From Pseudomonadota bacterium (GTDB taxonomy: Bacteria > Pseudomonadota > Gammaproteobacteria > Burkholderiales > Methylophilaceae): a stretch of DNA of 32,917 nucleotides. Under the pieces are notes generated by a model. The model was not told the origin of the DNA, searched no databases, and worked only from the letters and a program-made list of their open reading frames with translations. A program made the position numbers and the translations under genes. Each line of letters starts with the position of its first letter. The stretch's first letter is position 1. Location: contig JAKQTN010000061.1 of assembly GCA_029563075.1 (NCBI GenBank), forward strand, positions 1-32,917, written 5' to 3'. Below are positions 25,547 through 32,917 of this stretch, piece after piece.

Positions 25547-28500
25547 ATGATGATTCACCTAAAAAGACTATACCGCTGGGTGCTATACGTATTCTTGTTG
25601 TTGCTAATCATCTTCATATTGGCAGCGCTTGCCGTGCGCTTTATCGTGTTCCCCAATATCGACCAGTACAAGGACGACATTGCCGCTTATGCTTCAGAAA
25701 AGATAGGCCAGAAAATCACCATTGGTGACATTGAAACAGGCTGGGATGGCATTTCGCCGCATTTTTCGCTTAAGGATATTGAATTATTCGATGCAGAGAA
25801 CCGCTCGGCATTCCATTTAAATAATGCGGAAGCCAATATTTCGTGGTTAAGCATCCCGTTACTGCATCCGCATCTATCTAATCTAGTCATCAATCAGCCT
25901 GAAATTACGATTCGCCGCAAAGCAGATGGCAGTATCTATTTGGCCGGAATCGATTTATCGGGACCGAGCAACCCAGACTTTACCAACTGGCTGCTTAGCC
26001 AGCGTGAAGTGAGCATTAAAAATGCTCAGGTGGTTTGGCTGGACGAATTGCGCAAAGCACCGCCATTATCGCTCAAACAATTAAACCTGACGCTTGCCAA
26101 TCCCACTTGGCGAAGTCTGTTTGGCCAGCACAAGTTTGAATTGTCTGCATTACCCTCAACAGGCACCAGTCATGTCGTTACGGCCAATGGGCACTTTGTT
26201 GGGCGCGACATCAGCAAGCTTGACACTTGGCATGGCGAATTGTCCGCACAGCTCAAACAGGCTGATTTGGCTGTATGGCGGCCCTGGCTGGATTATCCGG
26301 TAAACATACAAACAGGCACTGGGGATGCGCAGATATCAGTTGGTTTTGCTGATGCTAAAATCGAGCGCATCAAAACACATGCCGCATTAAATAACCTATC
26401 TCTCGTAGTGAACAAACAAACAACACCATTTGTCGCCAAGCAATTCACCGGCGACATCAGCTGGAGTGACCTCAAAAACACAAAGACCATCCTTGCAGAC
26501 AATATCAAGCTTCGCACCAATACTGGCCTGAATATCAATAATGGCCGTGGCTATTACTCGACCAGCACCAAAAAAGGCAAATCCTGGGTAAAGACGGATA
26601 TTAAGCTGGATCAATTTAATTTGGCTGCCATCAAACAGCTGGCGCCGTACCTTCAGTTGCCGGAAAACATGACTGCGAAACTGAACGGACTCTCGCCCGT
26701 GGGTGAGCTGCAAGCGCTTAGTTTAGGATATGAAAGCGAAGCAGGTAAAACCATTGCGTATAAAGTCAACTCCGCTTTTAAGCATCTGGGCTTAACCGCA
26801 TACCAGAAAATACCCGGGTTCAGCAATTTGACAGGCAAAATCGAAGCTGATGAAGATGGCGGCGAGGTCACGCTGCAGTCACAAAAAGCAATGCTTGATT
26901 TAAAAGATATTTTACGCTGGCCGATTCCCGCAGATAGACTAGACGGCCACATCAGCTGGAAAATCAATGATGATCAAGCCAAAATAAAGGCCGAAGACGT
27001 TTTTATCAGCAGCCCGCACATTACCGGCACTGTAAACGCCAGCTACGATATGAGTGGTGTAAAAAGCGGGAACTTTAAAAAAGGGTTCCTGGATTTAAGC
27101 GGAAAATTCGGTAAAGGCGATGCCAAATACGCGCTTTTTTACTACCCTATTATGCTAGGAAAGCCAACCCTGCATTGGCTGGACACGTCGATCCTGGCGG
27201 GTCGCGCAGAAGACGTGAATGTGACGGTTAAGGGCAATCTGGCCGATTTTCCTTACGTTAATACCAATAACCAGCTTGATAAAAAACTTGGGGTTTTTAG
27301 AGTCACCGCTAAAATCAGCGATGTCTTACTGGAATATGGCACAGGCTGGCCCGTGATTGAAGGTTTAGGATTGGACATGCTTTTTGAAGGCAAGCGCATG
27401 GTGCTTAACGCCAACAAAGGCCATATTTTTGGTAATAAAATCATCAAAAGCAAAGCCGAGATCGCGCAACTGGATGCAGATTTCCCCATGCTGCACATTG
27501 TGAGTGATGTTGAAGGCCCGGTTGTGGATGGCGTGAAATTTGTGAATGAAAGCCCGGTAAAATTAGTTACGCAAGGCTTTACTGACCAACTAAAAACTGC
27601 CGGCCAGGGCAAGCTCTCTCTTGAGCTCAATATCCCCATGCAAGATCTGGAAGCCGCGAAATACAAAGGTGTCTACAAAATCAGCAATGGCACCATTTAT
27701 GCCGATGCGAATGCTGGCTTGCCTGAGCTTGGTAAACTGAATGGCGTGCTGAACTTTACCGAGAACAGCCTGACTGCGCAAAATGTCAGCACTGAGATTT
27801 TAGGTGGCCCCGCACAATTTAGCTTGCGTACAGGCAGCGATAAAATCCTACGCGTAAGTGCGAATGGCCGCGTGACCGATGCCGGCATCAAAAAACTGGT
27901 CTCGAACCGGTTGATAGATAGCATGCAGGGAAGCACGGACTGGGCCGGCGAAATTACCATCAAAAAGCCGCTGACAGATGTTAGTTTGCGTTCAAACTTG
28001 TTGGGCATGGCTATTCAGCTGCCGCCGCCTTTTGGAAAAACGGCCAACCAGCCACTGGCTTTCAATATCGAGAAAAAACAACTGAGTGCGGATAGCGACA
28101 GCATCAATATCAGTTATGGCAACGCCGTTTCAGCAAAAATATTACGCACCGAACAGGCTGGAAAACTTGCGCTTGAGCGCGGCGATATCGGCATCAATGT
28201 CGCCGCTGAACTCCCTGCCCAAGCCGGTTTGTCGCTGCACGGAAAAATGGATTATGTTAACGCTGACGACTGGCTTGCACTCTTTAGCAAACCTGACAGC
28301 AATGCAGATCCTCGCGGCTTGACGATTGGTAAAGCTGACATTGCGATACAAAAACTGGATATTTTTGGCCGCAGCTTAAATGCGCTCAAATTATCCGCCC
28401 AACCCGGCACAACCGGCTTGCTATTGACTGTTGACAGTCAGGAAATCACTGGCAACGCCGAATGGCAAGACGATGGCAATGGGAAAATTATCGCCCGACT

Positions 28501-29422
28501 GAAAAATTTAACCATTCCCGCTAGCGGCGAAACTGCCAGCAAACCTGCTGCAAAAAAGGAGATTAAAAAACTGGCCAAGGGCTATCCGGCGCTTGATGTC
28601 ATTGCAGAAAATTTTCAATTGGGCAATAAGAAACTGGGCAGTCTGGAGCTTAACGCATTTGAAAGCAATGATGTCTGGGTGATCCAAAAACTGAAAATCA
28701 GTAATCCGGACAGCACCTTGGCAGCTGACGGCAACTGGTATAACTGGACACGTAACCCCAACACAAGCTTGAAATTCTCTTTAAGCGTGAGCAATATAGG
28801 CAATACGCTCAAACGCTTTGGCCAGCCCGATGCGGTCAAAGGCGGTGAAGCCGAGATTGCCGGTCAATTGCAATGGTCGGGCAGCCCGCATGAGTTTGAA
28901 ACCAGCAGCTTGAATGGCAGTTTCAAGCTGGATGCCGCCAAGGGACAGTTCTTAAAAGTGCAACCCGGGGTTGGTCGCTTGTTCGGCCTGCTGAGCCTGC
29001 AAAGCCTGCCGCGCCGCTTAAGCCTTGATTTCAGGGATTTGTTCAGTGACGGCTTTGCCTTTGACAAAATCAGCGCAAATGCAAAAATTGACAATGGTAT
29101 TATGCGCAGCGATGATTTCTTTATGACCGGTCCCGCCGCAGAAACCAGAATAAAAGGTGAAACCAATCTGGTAACCGAAACACAAAGGCTAAAAGTGAAA
29201 GTCACGCCGCATGTGAGCGACAGCCTGTCACTGGCAGCCTTGGCGGGCGGCCCAATCGCCGGCGCTGCAGCTTTTGTTGCGCAAAAGATACTAAAAGATC
29301 CGTTCAACAAAATTGCCTCCAGCGAATACATCATTATTGGTACATGGGATAAGCCACAAGAGGTAGAATCTGATAAAAGTGAATCGCAAAAAACAAACAG
29401 TGTTTCGCCATTGCATCCATAA
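25547..29422 (+). CDS. yhdP: YhdP-family AsmA-like envelope protein
   Basis: The 1291-residue protein has one N-terminal membrane helix (about 8-32) and then a very long periplasmic part rich in beta-strand repeats, the AsmA/TamB-like bridge fold. The C-terminal GGEAEIAGQLQWSGSP...ARGQFLKVQPGVGRLFGLLSLQSLPRR-type region, here with AAKGQFLK and GVGRLFGLLSLQ, is the YhdP signature. The family is implicated in moving phospholipid between inner and outer membrane. Length fits the E. coli protein (about 1266). It starts a probable cluster with the amidase and tldD, an order I recall as common in beta-proteobacteria. Confidence 0.93.
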   Translation: MMIHLKRLYRWVLYVFLLLLIIFILAALAVRFIVFPNIDQYKDDIAAYASEKIGQKITIGDIETGWDGISPHFSLKDIELFDAENRSAFHLNNAEANISWLSIPLLHPHLSNLVINQPEITIRRKADGSIYLAGIDLSGPSNPDFTNWLLSQREVSIKNAQVVWLDELRKAPPLSLKQLNLTLANPTWRSLFGQHKFELSALPSTGTSHVVTANGHFVGRDISKLDTWHGELSAQLKQADLAVWRPWLDYPVNIQTGTGDAQISVGFADAKIERIKTHAALNNLSLVVNKQTTPFVAKQFTGDISWSDLKNTKTILADNIKLRTNTGLNINNGRGYYSTSTKKGKSWVKTDIKLDQFNLAAIKQLAPYLQLPENMTAKLNGLSPVGELQALSLGYESEAGKTIAYKVNSAFKHLGLTAYQKIPGFSNLTGKIEADEDGGEVTLQSQKAMLDLKDILRWPIPADRLDGHISWKINDDQAKIKAEDVFISSPHITGTVNASYDMSGVKSGNFKKGFLDLSGKFGKGDAKYALFYYPIMLGKPTLHWLDTSILAGRAEDVNVTVKGNLADFPYVNTNNQLDKKLGVFRVTAKISDVLLEYGTGWPVIEGLGLDMLFEGKRMVLNANKGHIFGNKIIKSKAEIAQLDADFPMLHIVSDVEGPVVDGVKFVNESPVKLVTQGFTDQLKTAGQGKLSLELNIPMQDLEAAKYKGVYKISNGTIYADANAGLPELGKLNGVLNFTENSLTAQNVSTEILGGPAQFSLRTGSDKILRVSANGRVTDAGIKKLVSNRLIDSMQGSTDWAGEITIKKPLTDVSLRSNLLGMAIQLPPPFGKTANQPLAFNIEKKQLSADSDSINISYGNAVSAKILRTEQAGKLALERGDIGINVAAELPAQAGLSLHGKMDYVNADDWLALFSKPDSNADPRGLTIGKADIAIQKLDIFGRSLNALKLSAQPGTTGLLLTVDSQEITGNAEWQDDGNGKIIARLKNLTIPASGETASKPAAKKEIKKLAKGYPALDVIAENFQLGNKKLGSLELNAFESNDVWVIQKLKISNPDSTLAADGNWYNWTRNPNTSLKFSLSVSNIGNTLKRFGQPDAVKGGEAEIAGQLQWSGSPHEFETSSLNGSFKLDAAKGQFLKVQPGVGRLFGLLSLQSLPRRLSLDFRDLFSDGFAFDKISANAKIDNGIMRSDDFFMTGPAAETRIKGETNLVTETQRLKVKVTPHVSDSLSLAALAGGPIAGAAAFVAQKILKDPFNKIASSEYIIIGTWDKPQEVESDKSESQKTNSVSPLHP

Positions 29423-29472
29423 ATCGGGCTAACTTGTTAGCACAGGATTAAAAACAAGAAAGTATCTTAATC

Positions 29473-30333
29473 ATGCCTATTACATCGCGCAATAAAACCG
29501 CAAAACCTGCCAAGGCCGCAGCCGGAGTGATTAAGGTAGCGGGGATTCAAATGGCCTCCAGCCCGCATGTATCCTCCAACCTCATCGAGGCGGAGCGTCT
29601 GATTACGATTGCAGCTAACCAGGGTGCAAAAATTGTGGTGTTGCCAGAATATTTTTGTATTATGGGCGCAAAAGAAAATGACAAAGTCCTTGCCAGAGAA
29701 AAGCCAAACGACGGACCGATTCAGCGCTTTTTATCCAGAATGGCGCGCGAGCATAAAATCTGGCTCATCGGCGGCACAGTTCCTCTGGTAAGCAACTATC
29801 CCAATAAAATACGCAACAGCTGCCTGGTTTACAACGACAAAGGTGAGCAAGTCGCACGCTACGATAAAATCCATCTGTTCGGGCTGGATTTAGGGACGGA
29901 ACATTATCACGAAGAAAATACCATCGAATCTGGCGACACAGTGGTCACAGTGAATACGCCTTACGGAAAAATCGGCCTTTCGATTTGCTATGACTTACGC
30001 TTTCCGGAACTGTATCGCGCCATGGGCGAGGTCGATATGATCGTGGTGCCGTCTGCCTTCACCGAAACCACCGGCAAGGCACATTGGGAAAGCTTAATCC
30101 GCGCACGCGCGATTGAGAACCTATGCTACGTGATTGCCCCGGCACAAGGCGGCTACCATTTATCCGGCCGCGAAACGCATGGCAACAGCATGATTGTTGA
30201 TCCCTGGGGCGTCATCCTGGACAGGCTGCCGCGCGGCTCCGGCGTAGTCATTGCGTCGATGAATCGGGATTATCAGGCCAGCCTGCGTAAAAGCCTGCCT
30301 GCGTTGAAACATAAAACCATCAAAGCAATCTAA
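29473..30333 (+). CDS. Carbon-nitrogen hydrolase (Nit/omega-amidase type)
   Basis: The 286-residue nitrilase-superfamily enzyme has the E-K-C triad: E59 in LPEY, K132 in YDKIHLF and C172 in ICYDLRFPELY. The sequence is of the Nit1 branch, which includes amidases that hydrolyse deaminated glutathione; this specificity is an inference. A basic, low-complexity N-terminal extension of about 18 residues precedes the domain. It sits 50 bp after yhdP and 93 bp before tldD. Confidence 0.88.
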   Translation: MPITSRNKTAKPAKAAAGVIKVAGIQMASSPHVSSNLIEAERLITIAANQGAKIVVLPEYFCIMGAKENDKVLAREKPNDGPIQRFLSRMAREHKIWLIGGTVPLVSNYPNKIRNSCLVYNDKGEQVARYDKIHLFGLDLGTEHYHEENTIESGDTVVTVNTPYGKIGLSICYDLRFPELYRAMGEVDMIVVPSAFTETTGKAHWESLIRARAIENLCYVIAPAQGGYHLSGRETHGNSMIVDPWGVILDRLPRGSGVVIASMNRDYQASLRKSLPALKHKTIKAI

Positions 30334-30381
30334 ATTAAATCAGTTTATTTCACGAATATGCCTGGCACCGCCTGTGTGCGA

Positions 30382-30394
30382 TGCTGGTATAGTG
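30382..30394 (+). promoter_or_regulatory. Possible extended -10 promoter of tldD
   Basis: TGGTATAGT (30385-30393) fits an extended -10 (TGnTATAAT). No good -35 is visible. The start would be about 30400. Confidence 0.35.
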
Positions 30395-30426
30395 TTTCTC
30401 AACTATTAAAGTTAACTAAATATTGA

Positions 30427-31878
30427 ATGAATACCTCAGTAAAAACAAACCACTTTGATACAGCGCATGATGTGCTGCTAAAACCCACAGGGCTTGATAC
30501 ACAAGCCTTGCAAGGGGTGCTGGGCAGCATTATGTCGCATCAAGTGGATTATGCTGATTTGTATTTTCAGTATAGCCGCAGCGAATCCTGGAGCCTGGAA
30601 GAGGGCCAGGTAAAGTCAGGCAATTTCAGCATAGACCAGGGCGTGGGCGTGCGCGCCGTGAGTGGAGAAAAAACCGCCTTTGCCTATTCCGATGACATCA
30701 ATCTGCCCGCCTTGCAGCAAGCCGCTAGTGCGACCAAGTCTATAGCCGCTTTGGGTGCAGAGCAAACAGGGAAAAATATTCTAACGCGCCAAGCGCAAGC
30801 ACTTTATTTGCCGCAGGATCCCATCGCCTCACTTTCTGCAGATGCAAAAGTCAAATTACTGGAACGGCTGGAGCAGTTTGCCCGCAAAATTGACCCACGC
30901 GTCAGTCAAGTCATGGCCTCTATCGCAGGCGAATATGAAGTAGTGATGGTGGCGCGCAGTGACGGCGTGATGGCAGCGGACGTGCGCCCGCTGGTACGCA
31001 TTTCGATACAGGTCATTGCCGAGCATCATGGTCGCCGCGAGCAAGGCTCCAGCGGCGGCGGTGGACGTTTCGACTACAGCTACTTCAGCGATGCAGTCTT
31101 GCAGGATTACGCGCAAAAAGCCGTACACCAGGCGCTGGTGAATCTGGATGCGCGCCCTGCCCCTGCCGGCAGCATGACCGTAGTGCTAGGCGCCGGCTGG
31201 CCAGGTATCTTGCTACACGAAGCCATTGGACACGGCCTGGAAGGTGACTTCAACCGCAAAGGCAGCTCTGCCTTTGCCAACAGGATGGGCAAACGCGTAG
31301 CGGCCAAGGGTATCACCATTGTCGATGACGGCACCCTCACGAACCGCCGTGGCTCACTCAGCATGGATGATGAGGGCAACCCGACCAATAGGACCATCCT
31401 CATTGAAGACGGCATTCTACGCGGCTACATCCAGGACAGCCTCAATGCGCGCCTGATGGGCATGCCGCTCACCGGTAATGCGCGCCGCGAAAGCTACGCC
31501 CATATGCCCATGCCGCGCATGACCAACACCTATATGCTCAATGGTGACAAAGACCCAGCCGAAATTATCAAATCGGTTAAGAAAGGCCTGTACGCTGCCA
31601 ATTTTGGCGGCGGGCAGGTGGATATCACCAGCGGTAAATTCGTATTCAGCGCGGCTGAAGCCTACATGATTGAAGACGGCAAAATCACCTACCCAGTAAA
31701 AGGCGCCACCCTGATTGGCAACGGGCCAGATGTACTCACGCGCGTTTCGATGATAGGCAATGACATGGCGCTGGACAGCGGCGTGGGCACCTGCGGCAAA
31801 GAAGGCCAGAGCGTACCTGTCGGCGTTGGCCAGCCCACCCTGAAAATCGAAGGCTTGACAGTAGGCGGCACGGTTTAA
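30427..31878 (+). CDS. tldD: Metalloprotease TldD
   Basis: The 483-residue protein has the zinc motif HEAIGHGLEGD (264-274), with the downstream cysteine-containing GVGTCGKEGQSVPVG segment typical of TldD. TldD and TldE (PmbA) form a protease that matures ribosomally made peptides and degrades CcdA-like antitoxins in E. coli. The tldE partner is not in this window. It is intact, with the usual length of about 480 residues. Its last codons contain a TTGACA that may serve the next gene. Confidence 0.95.
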   Translation: MNTSVKTNHFDTAHDVLLKPTGLDTQALQGVLGSIMSHQVDYADLYFQYSRSESWSLEEGQVKSGNFSIDQGVGVRAVSGEKTAFAYSDDINLPALQQAASATKSIAALGAEQTGKNILTRQAQALYLPQDPIASLSADAKVKLLERLEQFARKIDPRVSQVMASIAGEYEVVMVARSDGVMAADVRPLVRISIQVIAEHHGRREQGSSGGGGRFDYSYFSDAVLQDYAQKAVHQALVNLDARPAPAGSMTVVLGAGWPGILLHEAIGHGLEGDFNRKGSSAFANRMGKRVAAKGITIVDDGTLTNRRGSLSMDDEGNPTNRTILIEDGILRGYIQDSLNARLMGMPLTGNARRESYAHMPMPRMTNTYMLNGDKDPAEIIKSVKKGLYAANFGGGQVDITSGKFVFSAAEAYMIEDGKITYPVKGATLIGNGPDVLTRVSMIGNDMALDSGVGTCGKEGQSVPVGVGQPTLKIEGLTVGGTV

Positions 31879-31887
31879 TACTATAAT
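31855..31887 (+). promoter_or_regulatory. Promoter candidate of the lysine-rich DUF2934 gene
   Basis: A perfect -10 TATAAT (31882-31887) follows TTGACA (31855-31860, at the end of tldD), but the spacer is 21 bp. The promoter may depend on the -10 and an activator. Confidence 0.45.
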
Positions 31888-31958
31888 AGTGCATCAGCTA
31901 GCGGGTACAAGAAGCTTTTGTAAGCTAATTTTAAGCATTTTTAGAAAAGGAACTCATC

Positions 31959-32237
31959 ATGGCAACCGCAAAAACGACTGCTGATAAAAAACCAACAGCA
32001 GCCAAGAAGGCGACAGCAAGCAAAGCTAAATCTACAGAAGAAAAAAAAGTGGCTGTAAAAAAAGCACCGGCCAAAAAAGCCGGTACGTCAAAAGCCAAAA
32101 ACATTGATCCCGGAGAGCGCTATAGAATGACCGAGATAGCGGCTTATTATATGGCCGAACGCAATAATTTTGCTGGTTGTGCAGTGGATTACTGGATTGC
32201 AGCTGAAGCGGAAATTGCCAAAAAACTAGCCGGATAA
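31959..32237 (+). CDS. Lysine/alanine-rich DUF2934 protein, histone-H1-like tail
   Basis: The 92-residue protein has two parts. Residues 2 to about 49 are almost entirely Ala, Lys, Thr and Ser with AKK/PAKK repeats, like histone-H1-like bacterial proteins. Residues about 56-88 (MTEIAAYYMAERNN, VDYWIAAEAEI) are a DUF2934 helix pair. The basic tail would bind nucleic acid; this is an inference from composition. The AAGGAA before the ATG is a fair ribosome-binding site. A bidirectional terminator follows. Confidence 0.8.
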   Translation: MATAKTTADKKPTAAKKATASKAKSTEEKKVAVKKAPAKKAGTSKAKNIDPGERYRMTEIAAYYMAERNNFAGCAVDYWIAAEAEIAKKLAG

Positions 32238-32260
32238 GTTTTCAATTCTTGCACACACAC

Positions 32261-32288
32261 AAAAAAGGGCGCAATCTGCGCCCTTTTT
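32261..32288. terminator. Bidirectional rho-independent terminator
   Basis: A-run, GGGCGCA (32267-32273), loop ATC, TGCGCCC (32277-32283), TTTTT. The stem has 7 perfect pairs with A/T runs on both sides, so it can stop both the DUF2934 gene and efp, which converge on it. Confidence 0.9.
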
Positions 32289-32304
32289 CATTTTCAACAT
32301 CCGC

Positions 32305-32865
32305 TTACTTCATCACGCGGTTACGATATTCACCCGTGCGTGTATCAATCTCGATTTTGTCACCCTGGTTACAGAACAATGGCACTGGCACTTCATAACC
32401 TGAAGCGATCTTGGCAGGCTTCATCACCTTGCCGGAAGTATCACCCTTTACGGCAGGCTCAGTATAAGTGATTTCACGCACCACGGTTGTTGGCAATTCA
32501 ACTGAGATGGCTTTGCCTTCGTAAAAGCGCACATCGCAGGGCATGCCATCTTCCAGATATGGCAATGCGTCTTCCATAAACTCGGCATCTACATCGTACT
32601 GGTTGTAATCCCCATCCATAAACACATAGGTCGGGTCGGCAAAATAGGAGAAAGTCACTTCTTTTTTCTCGAGCACAATCACGTCAAATTTATCGCCTGC
32701 ATTGTATACAGTTTCGCTTGGCGCTTCGGTAAGCAGGTTCTTAAATTTCATTTTAACCACGGCGGAATTGCGGCCCGATTTGTTGTATTCGGCTTTTACC
32801 ACCACCAATGGTGCGCCATCCACCATAATCACGTTACCGGCGCGAAGTTCTTGTGCTGTTTTCAT
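32305..32865 (-). CDS. efp: Elongation factor P
   Basis: This is a 186-residue EF-P with the three domains of the family. The tip loop reads [10 protein letters not shown], placing Arg at position 32 where E. coli has Lys34 in its loop. Arg32 EF-P proteins are rhamnosylated by EarP; no earP lies in the visible part of the window. EF-P relieves ribosome stalling at polyproline. Length is normal and the C-terminal end (GEYRNRVMK) is typical. Confidence 0.95.
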   Translation of the reverse strand: MKTAQELRAGNVIMVDGAPLVVVKAEYNKSGRNSAVVKMKFKNLLTEAPSETVYNAGDKFDVIVLEKKEVTFSYFADPTYVFMDGDYNQYDVDAEFMEDALPYLEDGMPCDVRFYEGKAISVELPTTVVREITYTEPAVKGDTSGKVMKPAKIASGYEVPVPLFCNQGDKIEIDTRTGEYRNRVMK

Positions 32866-32908
32866 AATTTGCCTTGCAGATTAATTGCGTTGAATATTGA
32901 AGCCGCGC

Positions 32909-32914
32909 ATTATA
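32909..32914 (-). promoter_or_regulatory. -10 element of efp
   Basis: On the minus strand this reads TATAAT followed by GCGCGGC, 43 bp before the efp ATG. The -35 would lie beyond the window. Confidence 0.5.
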
Positions 32915-32917
32915 CCT

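Overview
The window reads as a chromosomal segment from a beta-proteobacterium, most likely a methylotroph of the Methylophilaceae (Methylotenera-like). This rests on moderate GC, the yhdP - nitrilase - tldD order, an Arg32-type EF-P and general protein character; the genus is an inference. Most of the window is ordinary core genome. It includes an M48 protease/YjgN pair, a Rieske oxygenase with a DMT exporter, a NarX/NarL-like two-component system, PPK2, dhaL-dhaK, glnE, acs, prfC, an ABC-F protein (YheS type), yhdP, a nitrilase-family amidase, tldD and efp.

The outstanding accessory region is a chromosomal integron at 7705-11562. intI is on the minus strand. A short attI region (8674-8795) carries two opposed promoters that overlap completely. 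It is followed by an array of six cassettes on the plus strand, delimited by attC sites of about 58 bp; attC2 and attC3 are almost identical. For cassettes 1 to 4 and 6, the R'' core of the attC is the exact complement of the sequence at that cassette's own left boundary, which is what a once-circular cassette predicts; cassette 5 fits with one mismatch. Cargo in order: a coiled-coil peptide, a four-helix membrane protein whose ATG lies inside the recombination core, an Imm50-like immunity protein, a coiled-coil/zinc-ribbon protein, a DUF1761 membrane protein, and a BrnT/BrnA toxin-antitoxin pair with its own palindromic operator.

The most unexpected observation is a second attI-like sequence at about 21968-22029, immediately after the prfC stop codon and about 13 kb from intI. 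Over 55 aligned bases (8741-8795 against 21975-22029) it matches the first attI at 38 positions. Fifteen of the 17 differences are transitions, and homology stops exactly at the GTTAGA crossover core. The small attI hairpin is mostly kept, with two compensatory base-pair changes. An orphan membrane-protein ORF (22036-22410) starts 6 bp after the core, with no recognisable attC behind it. This looks like a relic second integron platform carrying a stranded cassette.

Other points are a pilin-like helix inside the YjgN/DUF898 protein, a dhaL-dhaK pair without dhaM, a dispersed structured non-coding element present twice (about 14375-14445 and 22595-22663) in which the hairpin arms differ but are placed identically, and two DUF2934 proteins of different architecture, one with a histone-H1-like lysine/alanine tail. 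No rRNA, tRNA, CRISPR array, insertion sequence or prophage was recognised.
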